64,000 nt of DNA from contig CALRTZ010000002.1 in assembly GCA_943371235.1 (NCBI GenBank), forward strand, positions 1 through 64,000. Direction: 5' to 3'. A model generated the notes under the pieces. That model was not told where the DNA came from. It worked only from the letters and a program-made list of their open reading frames with translations, and did not search any database. Position numbers and translations under genes: made by a program. The DNA comes from CAJBVG01 sp943371235 (GTDB taxonomy: Bacteria; Bacteroidota; Bacteroidia; Sphingobacteriales; Sphingobacteriaceae). Positions 17,617-26,832 of the stretch are shown piece after piece (position 1 is the first letter of the stretch; every line of letters begins with the position of its first letter).

Positions 17617-19455
17617 ATGAAAAAAGTATCTACATTAAAAGTAATGGCACTATTGTGCGCGGTACCATTCTTCGTGAATGGACAGTCGGCTTCTCGACTG
17701 GAAGTCCGTAACAGCAAGGCTGAAAAATTAGTTAAAGTTGCACCAGGCGCGGAAGTTGCTGCAATGCCTTTAGCTACTGCTCCTGCTGTAAGAAACGTAT
17801 CTGCTACTGCAAAAAGAAATGCAGCTTTAACGATCGTTGGAAGTTCTACATACGATTTACAATCGAATGCAGGTGTTGGAAGAAGAGTATTAGCTTATGC
17901 TGATGGTAAGGTTACTGTAGCTTGGACTGGTTCAACTGACCCAGGTACTACATGGCCAGATCGTGGTGGTTTCACTAACACTTACAATGGTACTGCTTGG
18001 GGTGCATCTCCAGCTGCAAGATCAGAAAGTAAGCGTACAGGTTGGCCGAACTTAGTTTCAACAACAGGTGGTGAAGTAATGATTTCGCACGTAAATGCGG
18101 TAACTACTAACACTGGTTCTGGAACTACATGGGGTACAACTCGTGATGCAGGTGAGTTCAGATCATTAACTTGGGCTAGAGCTGCTGCTTCTGGTAACAA
18201 CGTACACGCAGTTATTTCTACAGGTGGTGCTGACCAAGGTTTCGCTGCTCCAGTATTCTACGGAAGATCAACAAACGGTGGAACAACTTTCGATACAGTA
18301 AGATCTACATTCGCTGTAGCTGCTGGTTACGATACATTAAACCATGCTGGTGATGTTGGTGCTGATGCTTACAGTATTGCAGCTCGTGGTAACACAGTTG
18401 CTATTGCAATTGCTGGTACTACTGAAGACATCGTATTATTAAAATCTACTGATAACGGTACAACTTGGGTAAGAACAGTTATCCGTGAGTTCCCTATTAA
18501 GAAATACATTAGTGGTATTACTGATGCTAACAATGACCAAGTTGCTGATACCTTGTTAGGTTCAACAGGTAACGTTTCTGTAGTAATTGACAACCAAAAT
18601 GCAGTACACATTGCATGGTGTGATTTATTAGTATTTGATGCTGACGGTTCTGGATTAAGTGTATTCTTAACTGCTACATCTGATTATATCAACTACTGGA
18701 ATGATGCTGACAAAAACATCATCGAAGTTCCTGTATTATTAGACAAAGACAACAGCGGAACTTTTGATGCTGGTACTAACTTCACTGGTGGTTCTACTAT
18801 CCGTTACGGAAACTCAGGTTACTCATTGAACCCTATGTTATCTGTAGGTGCTGCTGGTACAGCTTGGGCTGATAGAATTTTCATGACATACGCTGCTGTT
18901 GCTGAAAACGATACTAACGACGTTGGTGTTGACTTCCGTAGCATTTTCGTAACTGGTACTCCTAACAAAGGTATTGACTGGTATGAAATTGAAGACGTAT
19001 CTCAAACTCAAAACGTAGAAAACGTATTCGTATCTACAGCTTCTGAAGTTGGTGCTGATGGTATGATTCACATGATCTGGCAACAAGATTTTGAACCAGG
19101 TAACTCTGTTCAAGGTCAACACCCAGCTGGTCCTTCAGACATCATCTACAACAATTTTGATGCTAGAACTTTAGTTTTAGGTTTAGGTAACTCTAAGAAA
19201 TTAGATGCTGCAATCGTAGCATACCCTAACCCAACTTCTGATGTTGCTAACTTCAACATCACGTTGAACAATGCTGCTAAAGCAGAATTGAAATTAGTAA
19301 ACATCTTAGGACAAACAGTTCGTACAATTAGCGCAGACTTAAACGCTGGTGCTAACAAAGTGTCTGTTAATGTTGCTGACTTAAATGCAGGTTTATACAC
19401 AATGGTATTAACTAGCAATGGTAAATCAGCTACTGAGAAAATTATGGTAAAATAA
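17617..19455 (+). CDS. Asp-box surface protein with T9SS type A tail, highly expressed
   Basis: 612 residues. It has a signal peptide (MKKVSTLKVM, hydrophobic core, cleavage near residue 22) and a beta-propeller-like body with Asp-box (BNR) motifs: STNGGTTF near 213 and STDNGTTW near 280. Calcium-loop-like acidic repeats are present, DANNDQVADT near 304 and DKDNSGTFDAG near 377. The last 80 residues form a T9SS sorting domain beginning AYPNPTSD and ending KSATEKIMVK. Codon choice is strikingly uniform (GGT, GCT, AAC, TAC, TTA), as in the very highly expressed ahcY of this window and unlike its paralogue next door. Function unknown; sialidase-like fold without recognised catalytic residues. 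Confidence 0.85.
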   Translation: MKKVSTLKVMALLCAVPFFVNGQSASRLEVRNSKAEKLVKVAPGAEVAAMPLATAPAVRNVSATAKRNAALTIVGSSTYDLQSNAGVGRRVLAYADGKVTVAWTGSTDPGTTWPDRGGFTNTYNGTAWGASPAARSESKRTGWPNLVSTTGGEVMISHVNAVTTNTGSGTTWGTTRDAGEFRSLTWARAAASGNNVHAVISTGGADQGFAAPVFYGRSTNGGTTFDTVRSTFAVAAGYDTLNHAGDVGADAYSIAARGNTVAIAIAGTTEDIVLLKSTDNGTTWVRTVIREFPIKKYISGITDANNDQVADTLLGSTGNVSVVIDNQNAVHIAWCDLLVFDADGSGLSVFLTATSDYINYWNDADKNIIEVPVLLDKDNSGTFDAGTNFTGGSTIRYGNSGYSLNPMLSVGAAGTAWADRIFMTYAAVAENDTNDVGVDFRSIFVTGTPNKGIDWYEIEDVSQTQNVENVFVSTASEVGADGMIHMIWQQDFEPGNSVQGQHPAGPSDIIYNNFDARTLVLGLGNSKKLDAAIVAYPNPTSDVANFNITLNNAAKAELKLVNILGQTVRTISADLNAGANKVSVNVADLNAGLYTMVLTSNGKSATEKIMVK

Positions 19456-19486
19456 TTTCGCTCAGAAAATAGCGATTTCAAAATAT

Positions 19487-19521
19487 AAAAAAGCCCTCCG
19501 ATTTTGGGGGGCTTTTTTTTT
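19487..19521 (+). terminator. Terminator between the two paralogous surface protein genes
   Basis: The stem AAAAGCCCTCC (19489-19499) pairs with GGGGGGCTTTT (19506-19516) around a GATTTT loop, followed by a run of T. It insulates the strongly expressed first gene from its neighbour. Confidence 0.9.
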
Positions 19522-19560
19522 GTGTTGATTTTTTTGTAAATTGTATGTAATATCTATCCA

Positions 19561-21375
19561 ATGAAAAAAATAGCTACCACATTCCTATTTATGTTTTGTG
19601 TTTTATTTTCATTTGCTCAACAACGAATGAAATTTAAAAACGAGCATTTAACTACTACACTTTTAAAAGTAAAAAGTAGTTCAGAAAAGTTGATAAATTC
19701 AAATCAAAAAAGTAGCTCTGGAAATTCATCAGCAGGACTAGCCATTATTGGTAGCACAACCTACGATTACCAAAGCAATGCTTCTATGCCACGCAGAATA
19801 CATAATTATAATAATGGGAAAGTTACTTGTATTTGGAATGGCTCTAGGCAAGATAGCATTTATAGCGACCGCGGTACATTCGTAAATTATTATGATGGAA
19901 CACAGTGGAGAACTAACCCGATTGCACGTACAGAAAATAAAATAGTTGGTTGGTGTGCATTGGCCGTTACCACTAATGCAGAGCACATCATTGCAGAACC
20001 CAATATTATTAGTACAAATACTGGACCTGGAACTGCATTTGATACTGGAAAAACTTTTACCAGCTTTACACATTTAAGAGGTCCGCATGCGGTTGCCTCT
20101 GGGCAAAACATACACATTGTAATGGCAAGTACCGAGCCCGACTCGAGCACAGGATTTGTTGCACCTATTTATTATACACGCTCTACCAATGGAGGGCAAA
20201 GTTTCGAACCCATGACTGCAAGTTTTGCAACAGCTGCAGGTTACGATACGAGCAAGCATGCTGGAGATGTAGGCCCCAATGCATATAGCATTGATGTACT
20301 TGGAAATACTGTCGCTATTTTAGTTATTGGTGTAACCGAAGATGTTGTATTATTAAAATCCATTAACAACGGTAACACTTGGACCAAAACCATCATCAGA
20401 GAATTTCCGATAAAAAAATACAAAGGAGGATTAACAGATAAGAATGGAGATGGGGTAATGGATACAGTGTTGGGCGTAACAGGCGATGGTTCTATAGTGA
20501 TTGATAATAACGGTGTGGTGCATGTTATGTTTAGCGATTTAGAAATGTATAAAGCAGATACTGGGGAATTGCGAATTTTTAACATCAACCGCTCGGATTA
20601 CATGGTTTATTGGAATGATTTGGATAAAAATATAATAGAGGTGCCAGTATTATTAGACAAAAATGGCGATGGTATATTTAATGCAGGTTCAAACTTTTTT
20701 GGTGATGGCACTATAAGGTATGGAAATTCTGGTTATTCATTAAATCCACAACTTTCGGTTGGAGCTTCGGGTACGGCTTGGGCTAATAGAATATATTTAA
20801 CTTTTGTAGCAGTAAATGAAAACGATACGAATGACGTTGGTGTTGATTTTAGATCTATTTATATCAATTTCACTCCAAATAGAGGACAAGATTGGTGTTA
20901 TCCACAGGATATATCAGAAACTCAAAATGTTGAAAATGTATATCTAACAGCCAACAGAAGCGCTAAAGATGATGGTGCTGTTCATATCAATTGGCAGCAA
21001 GATTTTGAACCAGGTAATGCTGTACAGGCTCAGCATGTTTCTGGACCATCTGACGTGATATATAAGAATTATTTTATTAATCCATTTTATCCTTGTTGGG
21101 GAGGTATTAGTTCTTTCAATAAAAAAATAGATGTAATTATTTATCCAAACCCTGCGAATGCTAAAATATTTGTTGACATAATTGCAGAAATGGAAACAAG
21201 TGCAAGCATTAAATTTATTAATTTACTTGGACAAACGATTTACAACGATTTTATAATTATTAAAGCTAGCAATAATTCTTATGTGATAAACTCATCAGAT
21301 TTTAGTAGTGGAGTGTATATTATGGTAATTGAATCTGCAGAGGGAAGAATTGCCAAAAAAATCATCATCGATTAG
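19561..21375 (+). CDS. Paralogue of the 17.6 kb surface protein, T9SS type A tail
   Basis: 604 residues with a signal peptide ending FSFAQQ near residue 20. It shares long identical stretches with the upstream gene product, for example RYGNSGYSLNP and NENDTNDVGVDFRSI. It keeps Asp-box motifs (STNGGQSF, SINNGNTW), acidic loops (DKNGDGVMDT, DKNGDGIF) and a C-terminal sorting domain starting YPNPANAK. Codon use is ordinary and AT-rich, so it is expected to be much less expressed than its paralogue. The tandem pair is a duplication separated by a terminator. Confidence 0.85.
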   Translation: MKKIATTFLFMFCVLFSFAQQRMKFKNEHLTTTLLKVKSSSEKLINSNQKSSSGNSSAGLAIIGSTTYDYQSNASMPRRIHNYNNGKVTCIWNGSRQDSIYSDRGTFVNYYDGTQWRTNPIARTENKIVGWCALAVTTNAEHIIAEPNIISTNTGPGTAFDTGKTFTSFTHLRGPHAVASGQNIHIVMASTEPDSSTGFVAPIYYTRSTNGGQSFEPMTASFATAAGYDTSKHAGDVGPNAYSIDVLGNTVAILVIGVTEDVVLLKSINNGNTWTKTIIREFPIKKYKGGLTDKNGDGVMDTVLGVTGDGSIVIDNNGVVHVMFSDLEMYKADTGELRIFNINRSDYMVYWNDLDKNIIEVPVLLDKNGDGIFNAGSNFFGDGTIRYGNSGYSLNPQLSVGASGTAWANRIYLTFVAVNENDTNDVGVDFRSIYINFTPNRGQDWCYPQDISETQNVENVYLTANRSAKDDGAVHINWQQDFEPGNAVQAQHVSGPSDVIYKNYFINPFYPCWGGISSFNKKIDVIIYPNPANAKIFVDIIAEMETSASIKFINLLGQTIYNDFIIIKASNNSYVINSSDFSSGVYIMVIESAEGRIAKKIIID

Positions 21376-21377
21376 TT

Positions 21378-21385
21378 TATATTTG
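21378..21385 (+). promoter_or_regulatory. -7 box four bases before the Ldh-family start
   Basis: TATATTTG (perfect TAnnTTTG match) overlaps the space right after the upstream stop. Only CTCT separates it from the ATG at 21390, predicting a leaderless transcript. A TTG at 21350-21352 is slightly far for a -33 element. Confidence 0.5.
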
Positions 21386-21389
21386 CTCT

Positions 21390-22460
21390 ATGAATTTTTC
21401 TAAAGAGCAATTACAAGATTTCTGCTACAAAATTTTCTTAAAAATGAATGTATCCGAAAAGGATGCAAGCTTAGCCAGTAAAGTTTTAATAGAAGCTGAT
21501 TTAAGAGGCATAGATTCGCACGGATTAGCTAGATTGAGTGGTTATGTAAGATTGTGGGAAAAAGGCCGTATAAACGCTAATGCGAATCCGAAAATAATAA
21601 GAGAAAGCATGAGCACTGCAACCGTAGATGCAGACGGTGGGTTCGGATTAATTGCCGCTCCATTTGCCATGCAAATTGCCATTGATAAAGCAAAGCAGTG
21701 TGGCTCTGGTTGGGTGAGTGTAAAAAACTCTAACCATTTTGGCATTGGTGCCTACCATGCGATGATGGCGCTTGAGCACGATATGATTGGCATCTCCATG
21801 ACTAACGCAAGCCCTTTAGTTGCACCAACTTTATCTAAAGAACGCATGCTCGGTACCAACCCTATGTGTTATGTTTTCCCGAGTAAAAAACATTTACCTA
21901 TTGTAATAGACATGGCTACTTCTACAGCAGCCAATGGTAAATTAGAAATTGCACAACGTTTAGGAAAAGAGTTGCCAAGTGGTTGGGTGCAAACAAAAGA
22001 AGGAGAACCTTCCACAGATGCAAATGCTTTAAAAAATGGTGGTTCGCTCCTGCCCTTAGGCAGCGACAAAGACCACGGAAGCCATAAAGGCTATGGTCTT
22101 GGTGCTGCGGTTGATATTTTATCGGCAGTATTATCGGGTGCAAATTTCGGTCCTTGGGTACCACCCTTCGTTGCATTTTTAGATCCCGACCCGAACCCTG
22201 TTGGCGAAGGAATTGGTCATTTTTTTGGTGCCATGCACGTAGATGCTTTCCGAGAAAAAGAAGAGTATTTTAATTCTATTGATACTTGGATCGAACGTTT
22301 CAAAAACGCCGAGCGCATAAACCCAACAGAACCTGTACTAATCCCCGGCGAACCCGAATTCGAATGCTATGCAAAACGAAGCAAGGAAGGGATTTTGTTG
22401 AAGGAAGTGGTGTTGAAGGATTTACGTGAGTTAGCAAAAAAGTTTGGACTTACGATGTAA
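21390..22460 (+). CDS. Ldh family NAD(P)-dependent oxidoreductase
   Basis: 356 residues of the malate/L-lactate/ureidoglycolate/sulfolactate dehydrogenase family (YbiC/AllD/ComC), which is unrelated to classical LDH. Family marks are DLRGIDSHGLARL near 32-44, VKNSNHFGIGAYH near 111-123 and the GTNPMCYVFPS region near 152. The substrate cannot be decided from sequence. The last codons and stop form one arm of a palindrome (22451-22522) that reaches to the stop codon of lepB on the other strand. Confidence 0.85.
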   Translation: MNFSKEQLQDFCYKIFLKMNVSEKDASLASKVLIEADLRGIDSHGLARLSGYVRLWEKGRINANANPKIIRESMSTATVDADGGFGLIAAPFAMQIAIDKAKQCGSGWVSVKNSNHFGIGAYHAMMALEHDMIGISMTNASPLVAPTLSKERMLGTNPMCYVFPSKKHLPIVIDMATSTAANGKLEIAQRLGKELPSGWVQTKEGEPSTDANALKNGGSLLPLGSDKDHGSHKGYGLGAAVDILSAVLSGANFGPWVPPFVAFLDPDPNPVGEGIGHFFGAMHVDAFREKEEYFNSIDTWIERFKNAERINPTEPVLIPGEPEFECYAKRSKEGILLKEVVLKDLRELAKKFGLTM

Positions 22461-22522
22461 GTTGTACAAAGTACAATGTACAATGTACACTGTACACTGT
22501 ACACTGTACAACTTACATCGTA
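22451..22522. repeat. Heptamer quasi-palindrome between ldh-like gene and lepB
   Basis: The left arm 22451-22482 and right arm 22491-22522 are inverted copies with 3 mismatches over 32 bases. The core consists of GTACAAT / GTACACT heptamers. The left arm includes the last codons and stop of the Ldh gene, and the right arm ends at the base next to the lepB stop codon (22523-22525). It may act as a bidirectional terminator. Confidence 0.85.
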
Positions 22523-23617
22523 CTATTGAATTCCACGAAACAACCTACTCCACCTAACCTTGCTGAAGAAACTCGCATTGCTATCCCAGCTCATCCATAT
22601 AAATAAAGCTTTTCCAACAATTCTGTTTTCGGGTACAAAACCCCAGAAACGTGAGTCGAGTGAGTTATGTCTGTTATCACCCATCATGAAATAGTAATTC
22701 ATGTTAAAGGTGTACGAATCTGTTTTTTGTCCGTTAATGTAAATTCCATCATCTCTCGTTTCTACAGTATTGCCTTCATACACTTGAATGGCTCTTCTGT
22801 ATATTTCGATGTTAGATGCATTTAAATTTAACTTCAGTCCTTTGGCAGGAATTATTACCGGTCCGAAATTATCTTCGTTCCAACTCAATTTAGGATCGTG
22901 CGGAAATACATAATCTAAGTATTGCCCACGTGTACGAATGGCTTCTTGAACGTTTTGCACATTCGAGAATTTTGCAAGTTTGTCTTTTTGATCTTTAGTA
23001 AGAGTGAAAATAAAATTTCCTTCTTCGGCATATTGCCCGTATTCTGTGATGTAAAGTGACTCTAATGTTTTAGTATTAAATGCGCTACCATCTGTTTTTA
23101 CCATGTAAGAACCTTGAGCCTCTTTCGGCATCTCTTCGCCTACTCCATTAATATATACTCTAGCATCTCGTACTTCCAAGGTATCACCTGCAATGCCTAC
23201 ACATCTTTTAATGTAATTTTCTTGCTTATCAATGGGTCGGAAATCTTCCATCGGATAATTGAATACCACTACATCGTTACGTTCTACTTCACCTAAACCT
23301 GGTAAACGATAATAAGGTAATTTTATCCATTCTAAATACGATTTAGTACCTACTATTGGAAGAGTATGATGTGCAAATGGGAATGATAATGGAGTAACCG
23401 GAGTACGTGCTCCATAATTTACTTTACTCACAAATAAAAAGTCGCCCACCAATAACGAACGCTCCATTGAGGGCGTAGGTATGGTAAATGCTTCAATAAA
23501 TAATCCGCGTATAATGGTTGCAGCTATTACTGCAAAAACTAATGCATCTACCCATTCTCTAGTGGCAGATTTTTTCTTTTTAGGTGCATTACTTTTTTTC
23601 CAAAATTTCCAATTCAT
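22523..23617 (-). CDS. lepB: Signal peptidase I
   Basis: Membrane-bound serine protease removing signal peptides at the inner membrane. 364 residues from the ATG at 23615-23617 (MNWKFWKKS); the longer reading from 23650 would overlap dapB. A positively charged N-terminus is followed by one membrane segment (about 24-44), the catalytic serine in IPTPSMERSLLVGD and the catalytic lysine in NYIKRCVGIAGD. The box E motif GDNRHNSLDSR lies near residue 325. The insert of about 100 residues between boxes D and E is large, as is usual in Bacteroidota. Confidence 0.95.
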   Translation of the reverse strand: MNWKFWKKSNAPKKKKSATREWVDALVFAVIAATIIRGLFIEAFTIPTPSMERSLLVGDFLFVSKVNYGARTPVTPLSFPFAHHTLPIVGTKSYLEWIKLPYYRLPGLGEVERNDVVVFNYPMEDFRPIDKQENYIKRCVGIAGDTLEVRDARVYINGVGEEMPKEAQGSYMVKTDGSAFNTKTLESLYITEYGQYAEEGNFIFTLTKDQKDKLAKFSNVQNVQEAIRTRGQYLDYVFPHDPKLSWNEDNFGPVIIPAKGLKLNLNASNIEIYRRAIQVYEGNTVETRDDGIYINGQKTDSYTFNMNYYFMMGDNRHNSLDSRFWGFVPENRIVGKALFIWMSWDSNASFFSKVRWSRLFRGIQ

Positions 23618-23624
23618 ATTCTTC

Positions 23625-24374
23625 TTATTTTTTGAATGATAAAAGATCATCCATGTTATAAATTCCTTTTTTATTTAGTATCCACTCTGCTGCACTTACT
23701 GCACCTTTAGCAAATCCTTTTCTGTTATGTGCAATATGCGAAATTTCAATGGTATCTACATCCGAATCATAGTAAACAGTATGAGTCCCCGGTACCTCAT
23801 CTTTTCTAATTGAGCGTATTAATAACTCCTGCGCATTATTTTTGGTATCTCTTGGCTCGTTTGTATCTGTAACAATTTTGTTCTCCCAAGATTTTTTCGC
23901 TGTATAATGTTGCATTATTTTTTCTGCGGTGGTAATAGCCGTTCCACTTGGTGCATCTAATTTATGTGTATGGTGTATTTCATCCATGCTCAAATTAAAA
24001 TCGAAATCTTTCATTAGGCTTGCGGCCATTTCATTTATTTTGAAAAACAAATTTACGCCTATACTAAAATTAGTGGCGTAAAATAAAGATGCATTATGTG
24101 ATGAAATTATTGATTTTACTTTTTCAAAATCGGTATACCAAGCAGTAGTTCCTACCACAATTGGTAAACCAATAGAGGCGCATAATTCTATATTGGCAAC
24201 AACTGTATGGGGAGTAGAAAATTCGATGGCAACATCGGCATTCGCTAAATTTTCTTTGGTAAGTTCTTGTATATTTTCTGCATTAATTTTTAATACTATT
24301 TCATGGCCTCTATCTGTCGCAATTTTTTCAATTTCACGACCCATTTTTCCGTATCCAATTAATGCAATTTTCAT
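23625..24374 (-). CDS. dapB: 4-hydroxy-tetrahydrodipicolinate reductase
   Basis: NAD(P)H-dependent reductase of the diaminopimelate/lysine pathway. 249 residues with the N-terminal nucleotide-binding loop GYGKMGREIE at 7-16 and the substrate motif EIHHTHKLDAPSGTA near 131-145. It lies seven bases ahead of lepB and one base behind the DUF5683 gene, in the parA-parB-DUF5683-dapB-lepB cluster that recurs in Bacteroidota. Confidence 0.96.
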   Translation of the reverse strand: MKIALIGYGKMGREIEKIATDRGHEIVLKINAENIQELTKENLANADVAIEFSTPHTVVANIELCASIGLPIVVGTTAWYTDFEKVKSIISSHNASLFYATNFSIGVNLFFKINEMAASLMKDFDFNLSMDEIHHTHKLDAPSGTAITTAEKIMQHYTAKKSWENKIVTDTNEPRDTKNNAQELLIRSIRKDEVPGTHTVYYDSDVDTIEISHIAHNRKGFAKGAVSAAEWILNKKGIYNMDDLLSFKK

Positions 24375-24375
24375 T

Positions 24376-24942
24376 TTATTTAAATTTAAGTTGAAGAGTT
24401 AATCCCGTTGTGTTTGTCCATGCACCCGTATGTACATTTTGTATACTCGGAATCATAAAGGGTTGTACGTGTAAACTCAAATCGTCGCTCACATCAAAAT
24501 TAAAAAACTGCCCGTATACATAAGCATCTACAATGTTTGCGGCATAAACTAATACCAATCCAATGGCAGATAAATCTCTGTTTCTTCTGTAAAAATCTTT
24601 TAATACAATTAAATTATCAACAGAATATAAACCACTAAATTCGCTGTTCGTACTTAGTGAAGTATCGGAATCTAATTTATAAGCGCTTAAATATTTTTGA
24701 TAGTTGTTATTATTCCATGCAATAGAATAAATGAGCGCACCTGTTCCTGCATAAATAATGGGTACTTTCCAAGCTTGTTTATTATACACCTGCCCGAGGC
24801 CGGGAACAATTGCCGAAAACTTAGCGGCTTTACTTGCAGAATGTGGGGGTACAAGAACCGATGAAACCACAACAGTATCTGAGTTTTGAGCAAATGCAAA
24901 ACAATTAAGCAGAACCAAAATACTTGTAATGAAAATTTTCAT
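24376..24942 (-). CDS. DUF5683 membrane protein, exported
   Basis: 188 residues with a signal peptide (MKIFITSILVLLNCFAFAQN) and a central region SAIVPGLGQVYNKQAWKVP followed by a hydrophobic helix, diagnostic for DUF5683. Its position between parB and dapB is the usual one for this family in Bacteroidota. Function unknown; probably inner-membrane or periplasm-facing. Confidence 0.87.
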   Translation of the reverse strand: MKIFITSILVLLNCFAFAQNSDTVVVSSVLVPPHSASKAAKFSAIVPGLGQVYNKQAWKVPIIYAGTGALIYSIAWNNNNYQKYLSAYKLDSDTSLSTNSEFSGLYSVDNLIVLKDFYRRNRDLSAIGLVLVYAANIVDAYVYGQFFNFDVSDDLSLHVQPFMIPSIQNVHTGAWTNTTGLTLQLKFK

Positions 24943-24951
24943 GGGATTATG

Positions 24952-25881
24952 TTACCAATCCAACATCTCTAAAATACGGTTTAAATCATCGGTAGATAAA
25001 AACGGAATGTTAATAGAACCTTTCCCTTTGGTATCTGCACTAATTAATACTTTATTTCCGAATTTAGAACTCAACTCGTCTTGTATTTTTTGATACTCGA
25101 AATTATTGGTTAAGTAATTTCCTCCGTTAGTATTTTTCTCTTTCTCTTTGCCTTCTTTTTTAGGAGTGCTCATGGCTCTCACTAATTCTTCGACCTTACG
25201 AACAGATAAATCTTTGGTTAGAATTTCTTTAAATACATACAATTGTTGATCTACATTTTCTATGCTAACCATTGCTCTCGCATGGCCCATCGAAATTTGT
25301 TGATCGCGAATTGCCGCTTGTATCATTGGAGGTAGTTTAAGCAAACGTAAGTAGTTGGTAACAGTACTTCTGTTTTTACCTACTCTACCACTTAATTCGT
25401 CTTGTTTTAAATTACACTCATCTATCATACGTTGGAAACTAAAAGCAACTTCCATTGCATTTAAATTTTCACGTTGTATGTTTTCTATCAAGGCCATCTC
25501 GATCATTTCTTGATCGTTGGCTGTACGAATGTATGCAGGTACTTCTGTTAAACCTGCCAATTTACTTGCACGTAAACGGCGTTCACCAGAAATTAATTGA
25601 TATGATTTTGCAGAAAGTTTACGAACTGTTAAGGGTTGAATAATGCCTTGTATTTTTATAGACTCTGCTAATTCGTTTAAAGATTCTTCTTCAAACTGAT
25701 CACGCGGTTGGTAAGGGTTAGCTTCAATCTGCTCTAACGGAATTGCTGCAATGGTATTTACAGCCGGACTGCTAGGTGTATTTAACGATTGACTTTCTAT
25801 GTTTGCGTTTGTTTGATCTTTATCGCTCAACAAAGCACCTAAGCCTTTTCCTAAAGCATTTCTTTTTACTGCACTACTCAT
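24952..25881 (-). CDS. parB: Chromosome-partitioning protein ParB
   Basis: CTPase and DNA-binding protein that loads at parS sites and recruits SMC. 309 residues. The N-terminal segment KRNALGKGLGALLSD is the ParA-contact peptide. The ParB/Srx domain holds the PYQPRDQF and SGERRLRA motifs (near 57 and 98). A helix-turn-helix covers about 155-185 with GKNRSTVTNYLRLL. A C-terminal dimerisation domain closes the protein. It overlaps parA by eight bases. I found no convincing parS within the window. Confidence 0.95.
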   Translation of the reverse strand: MSSAVKRNALGKGLGALLSDKDQTNANIESQSLNTPSSPAVNTIAAIPLEQIEANPYQPRDQFEEESLNELAESIKIQGIIQPLTVRKLSAKSYQLISGERRLRASKLAGLTEVPAYIRTANDQEMIEMALIENIQRENLNAMEVAFSFQRMIDECNLKQDELSGRVGKNRSTVTNYLRLLKLPPMIQAAIRDQQISMGHARAMVSIENVDQQLYVFKEILTKDLSVRKVEELVRAMSTPKKEGKEKEKNTNGGNYLTNNFEYQKIQDELSSKFGNKVLISADTKGKGSINIPFLSTDDLNRILEMLDW

Positions 25882-26680
25882 TGTTTGTTTCTGTTTTTAG
25901 TTCTTCTTCTTTTCCTAATCCGTTCTTCACCAAAATTTCTTTGGCAAGATTTAAATAATTGATAGCCCCTTTACTTGTTGCATCGTGCATAATTACCGAT
26001 ACCCCAAAGCTTGGTGCTTCACTTAGTCGTGTGTTTCTTTGTATAATCGTATCAAATACTAAATCTTGGAAATGTGTTTTCACTTCTTCCACCACTTGGT
26101 TTGATAGGCGTAAACGTACATCGTACATGGTTAATAAAATCCCTTCAATTTGCAATTCAGGATTTAAACGTGTTTGTACAATTTTTATCGTATTCAATAA
26201 TTTACCCAAACCTTCTAATGCAAAGTATTCGCATTGCACAGGTATTACTACAGAATCTGCAGCGGTAAGGGCGTTAATGGTAATTAATCCTAATGATGGT
26301 GAACAATCGATGATGATAAAATCATATTGATCTTTTATTTTAGCAAACACCTCTTTCATTTTGTGTTCACGTTCTGCTAAATTTATCATCTCAATTTCGG
26401 CACCTACTAAATCAATATGCGCCGGTAATAAATCTAAATTTGGTGTACTGGTTTCGAGAATTGCTTCTTTGGCATCAATGCCATTAATGATGCACTCGTA
26501 TATACTGGCTTTTATTTCACGTGGATCATAGCCAATGCCCGAAGTCGCATTTGCTTGCGGATCGGCATCAACTAATAAAGTTTTATATTCTAAAACGGCT
26601 AAACTCGCAGCTAAATTAATTGAAGAAGTTGTTTTACCTACTCCCCCTTTTTGATTTGCCAAAGCAATAATTTTTCCCAT
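25874..26680 (-). CDS. parA: Chromosome-partitioning ATPase ParA (Soj)
   Basis: Walker-type ATPase moving ParB-parS complexes. 268 residues with the deviant Walker A KGGVGKTTSSINLAA near 10-24, Walker A' DADPQAN near 38-44 and Walker B FIIIDCSPSLG near 121-131. It lacks an N-terminal HTH extension, so it is the chromosomal Soj type rather than a plasmid ParA. First gene of the parA-parB-DUF5683-dapB-lepB run. Confidence 0.95.
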   Translation of the reverse strand: MGKIIALANQKGGVGKTTSSINLAASLAVLEYKTLLVDADPQANATSGIGYDPREIKASIYECIINGIDAKEAILETSTPNLDLLPAHIDLVGAEIEMINLAEREHKMKEVFAKIKDQYDFIIIDCSPSLGLITINALTAADSVVIPVQCEYFALEGLGKLLNTIKIVQTRLNPELQIEGILLTMYDVRLRLSNQVVEEVKTHFQDLVFDTIIQRNTRLSEAPSFGVSVIMHDATSKGAINYLNLAKEILVKNGLGKEEELKTETNNE

Positions 26681-26832
26681 ATCAATTTTGTGTAATCGTT
26701 CTAAAAATGTTGATTTAACGTTATTTAAACGCTTTTTTTACAATTTCAGAGAACTGCTAAAATACAAATCTTTTTGGCATAAATGTGCTAAAATTTAAAA
26801 TGCTTAGTAGCTGAATTTGAGAATATTAGTAC

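Noticed and set aside
18838..19122. Antisense open reading frames inside the surface protein genes
   Set aside because: They mirror the biased codon use of the sense gene and have no promoter or family resemblance.
26681..26832. Cobalamin riboswitch near the BtuF-like gene
   Set aside because: The gene starts at 27759 on the minus strand, with a 32-base gap upstream and no room for a riboswitch; the downstream spacer shows no B12-box-like structure.
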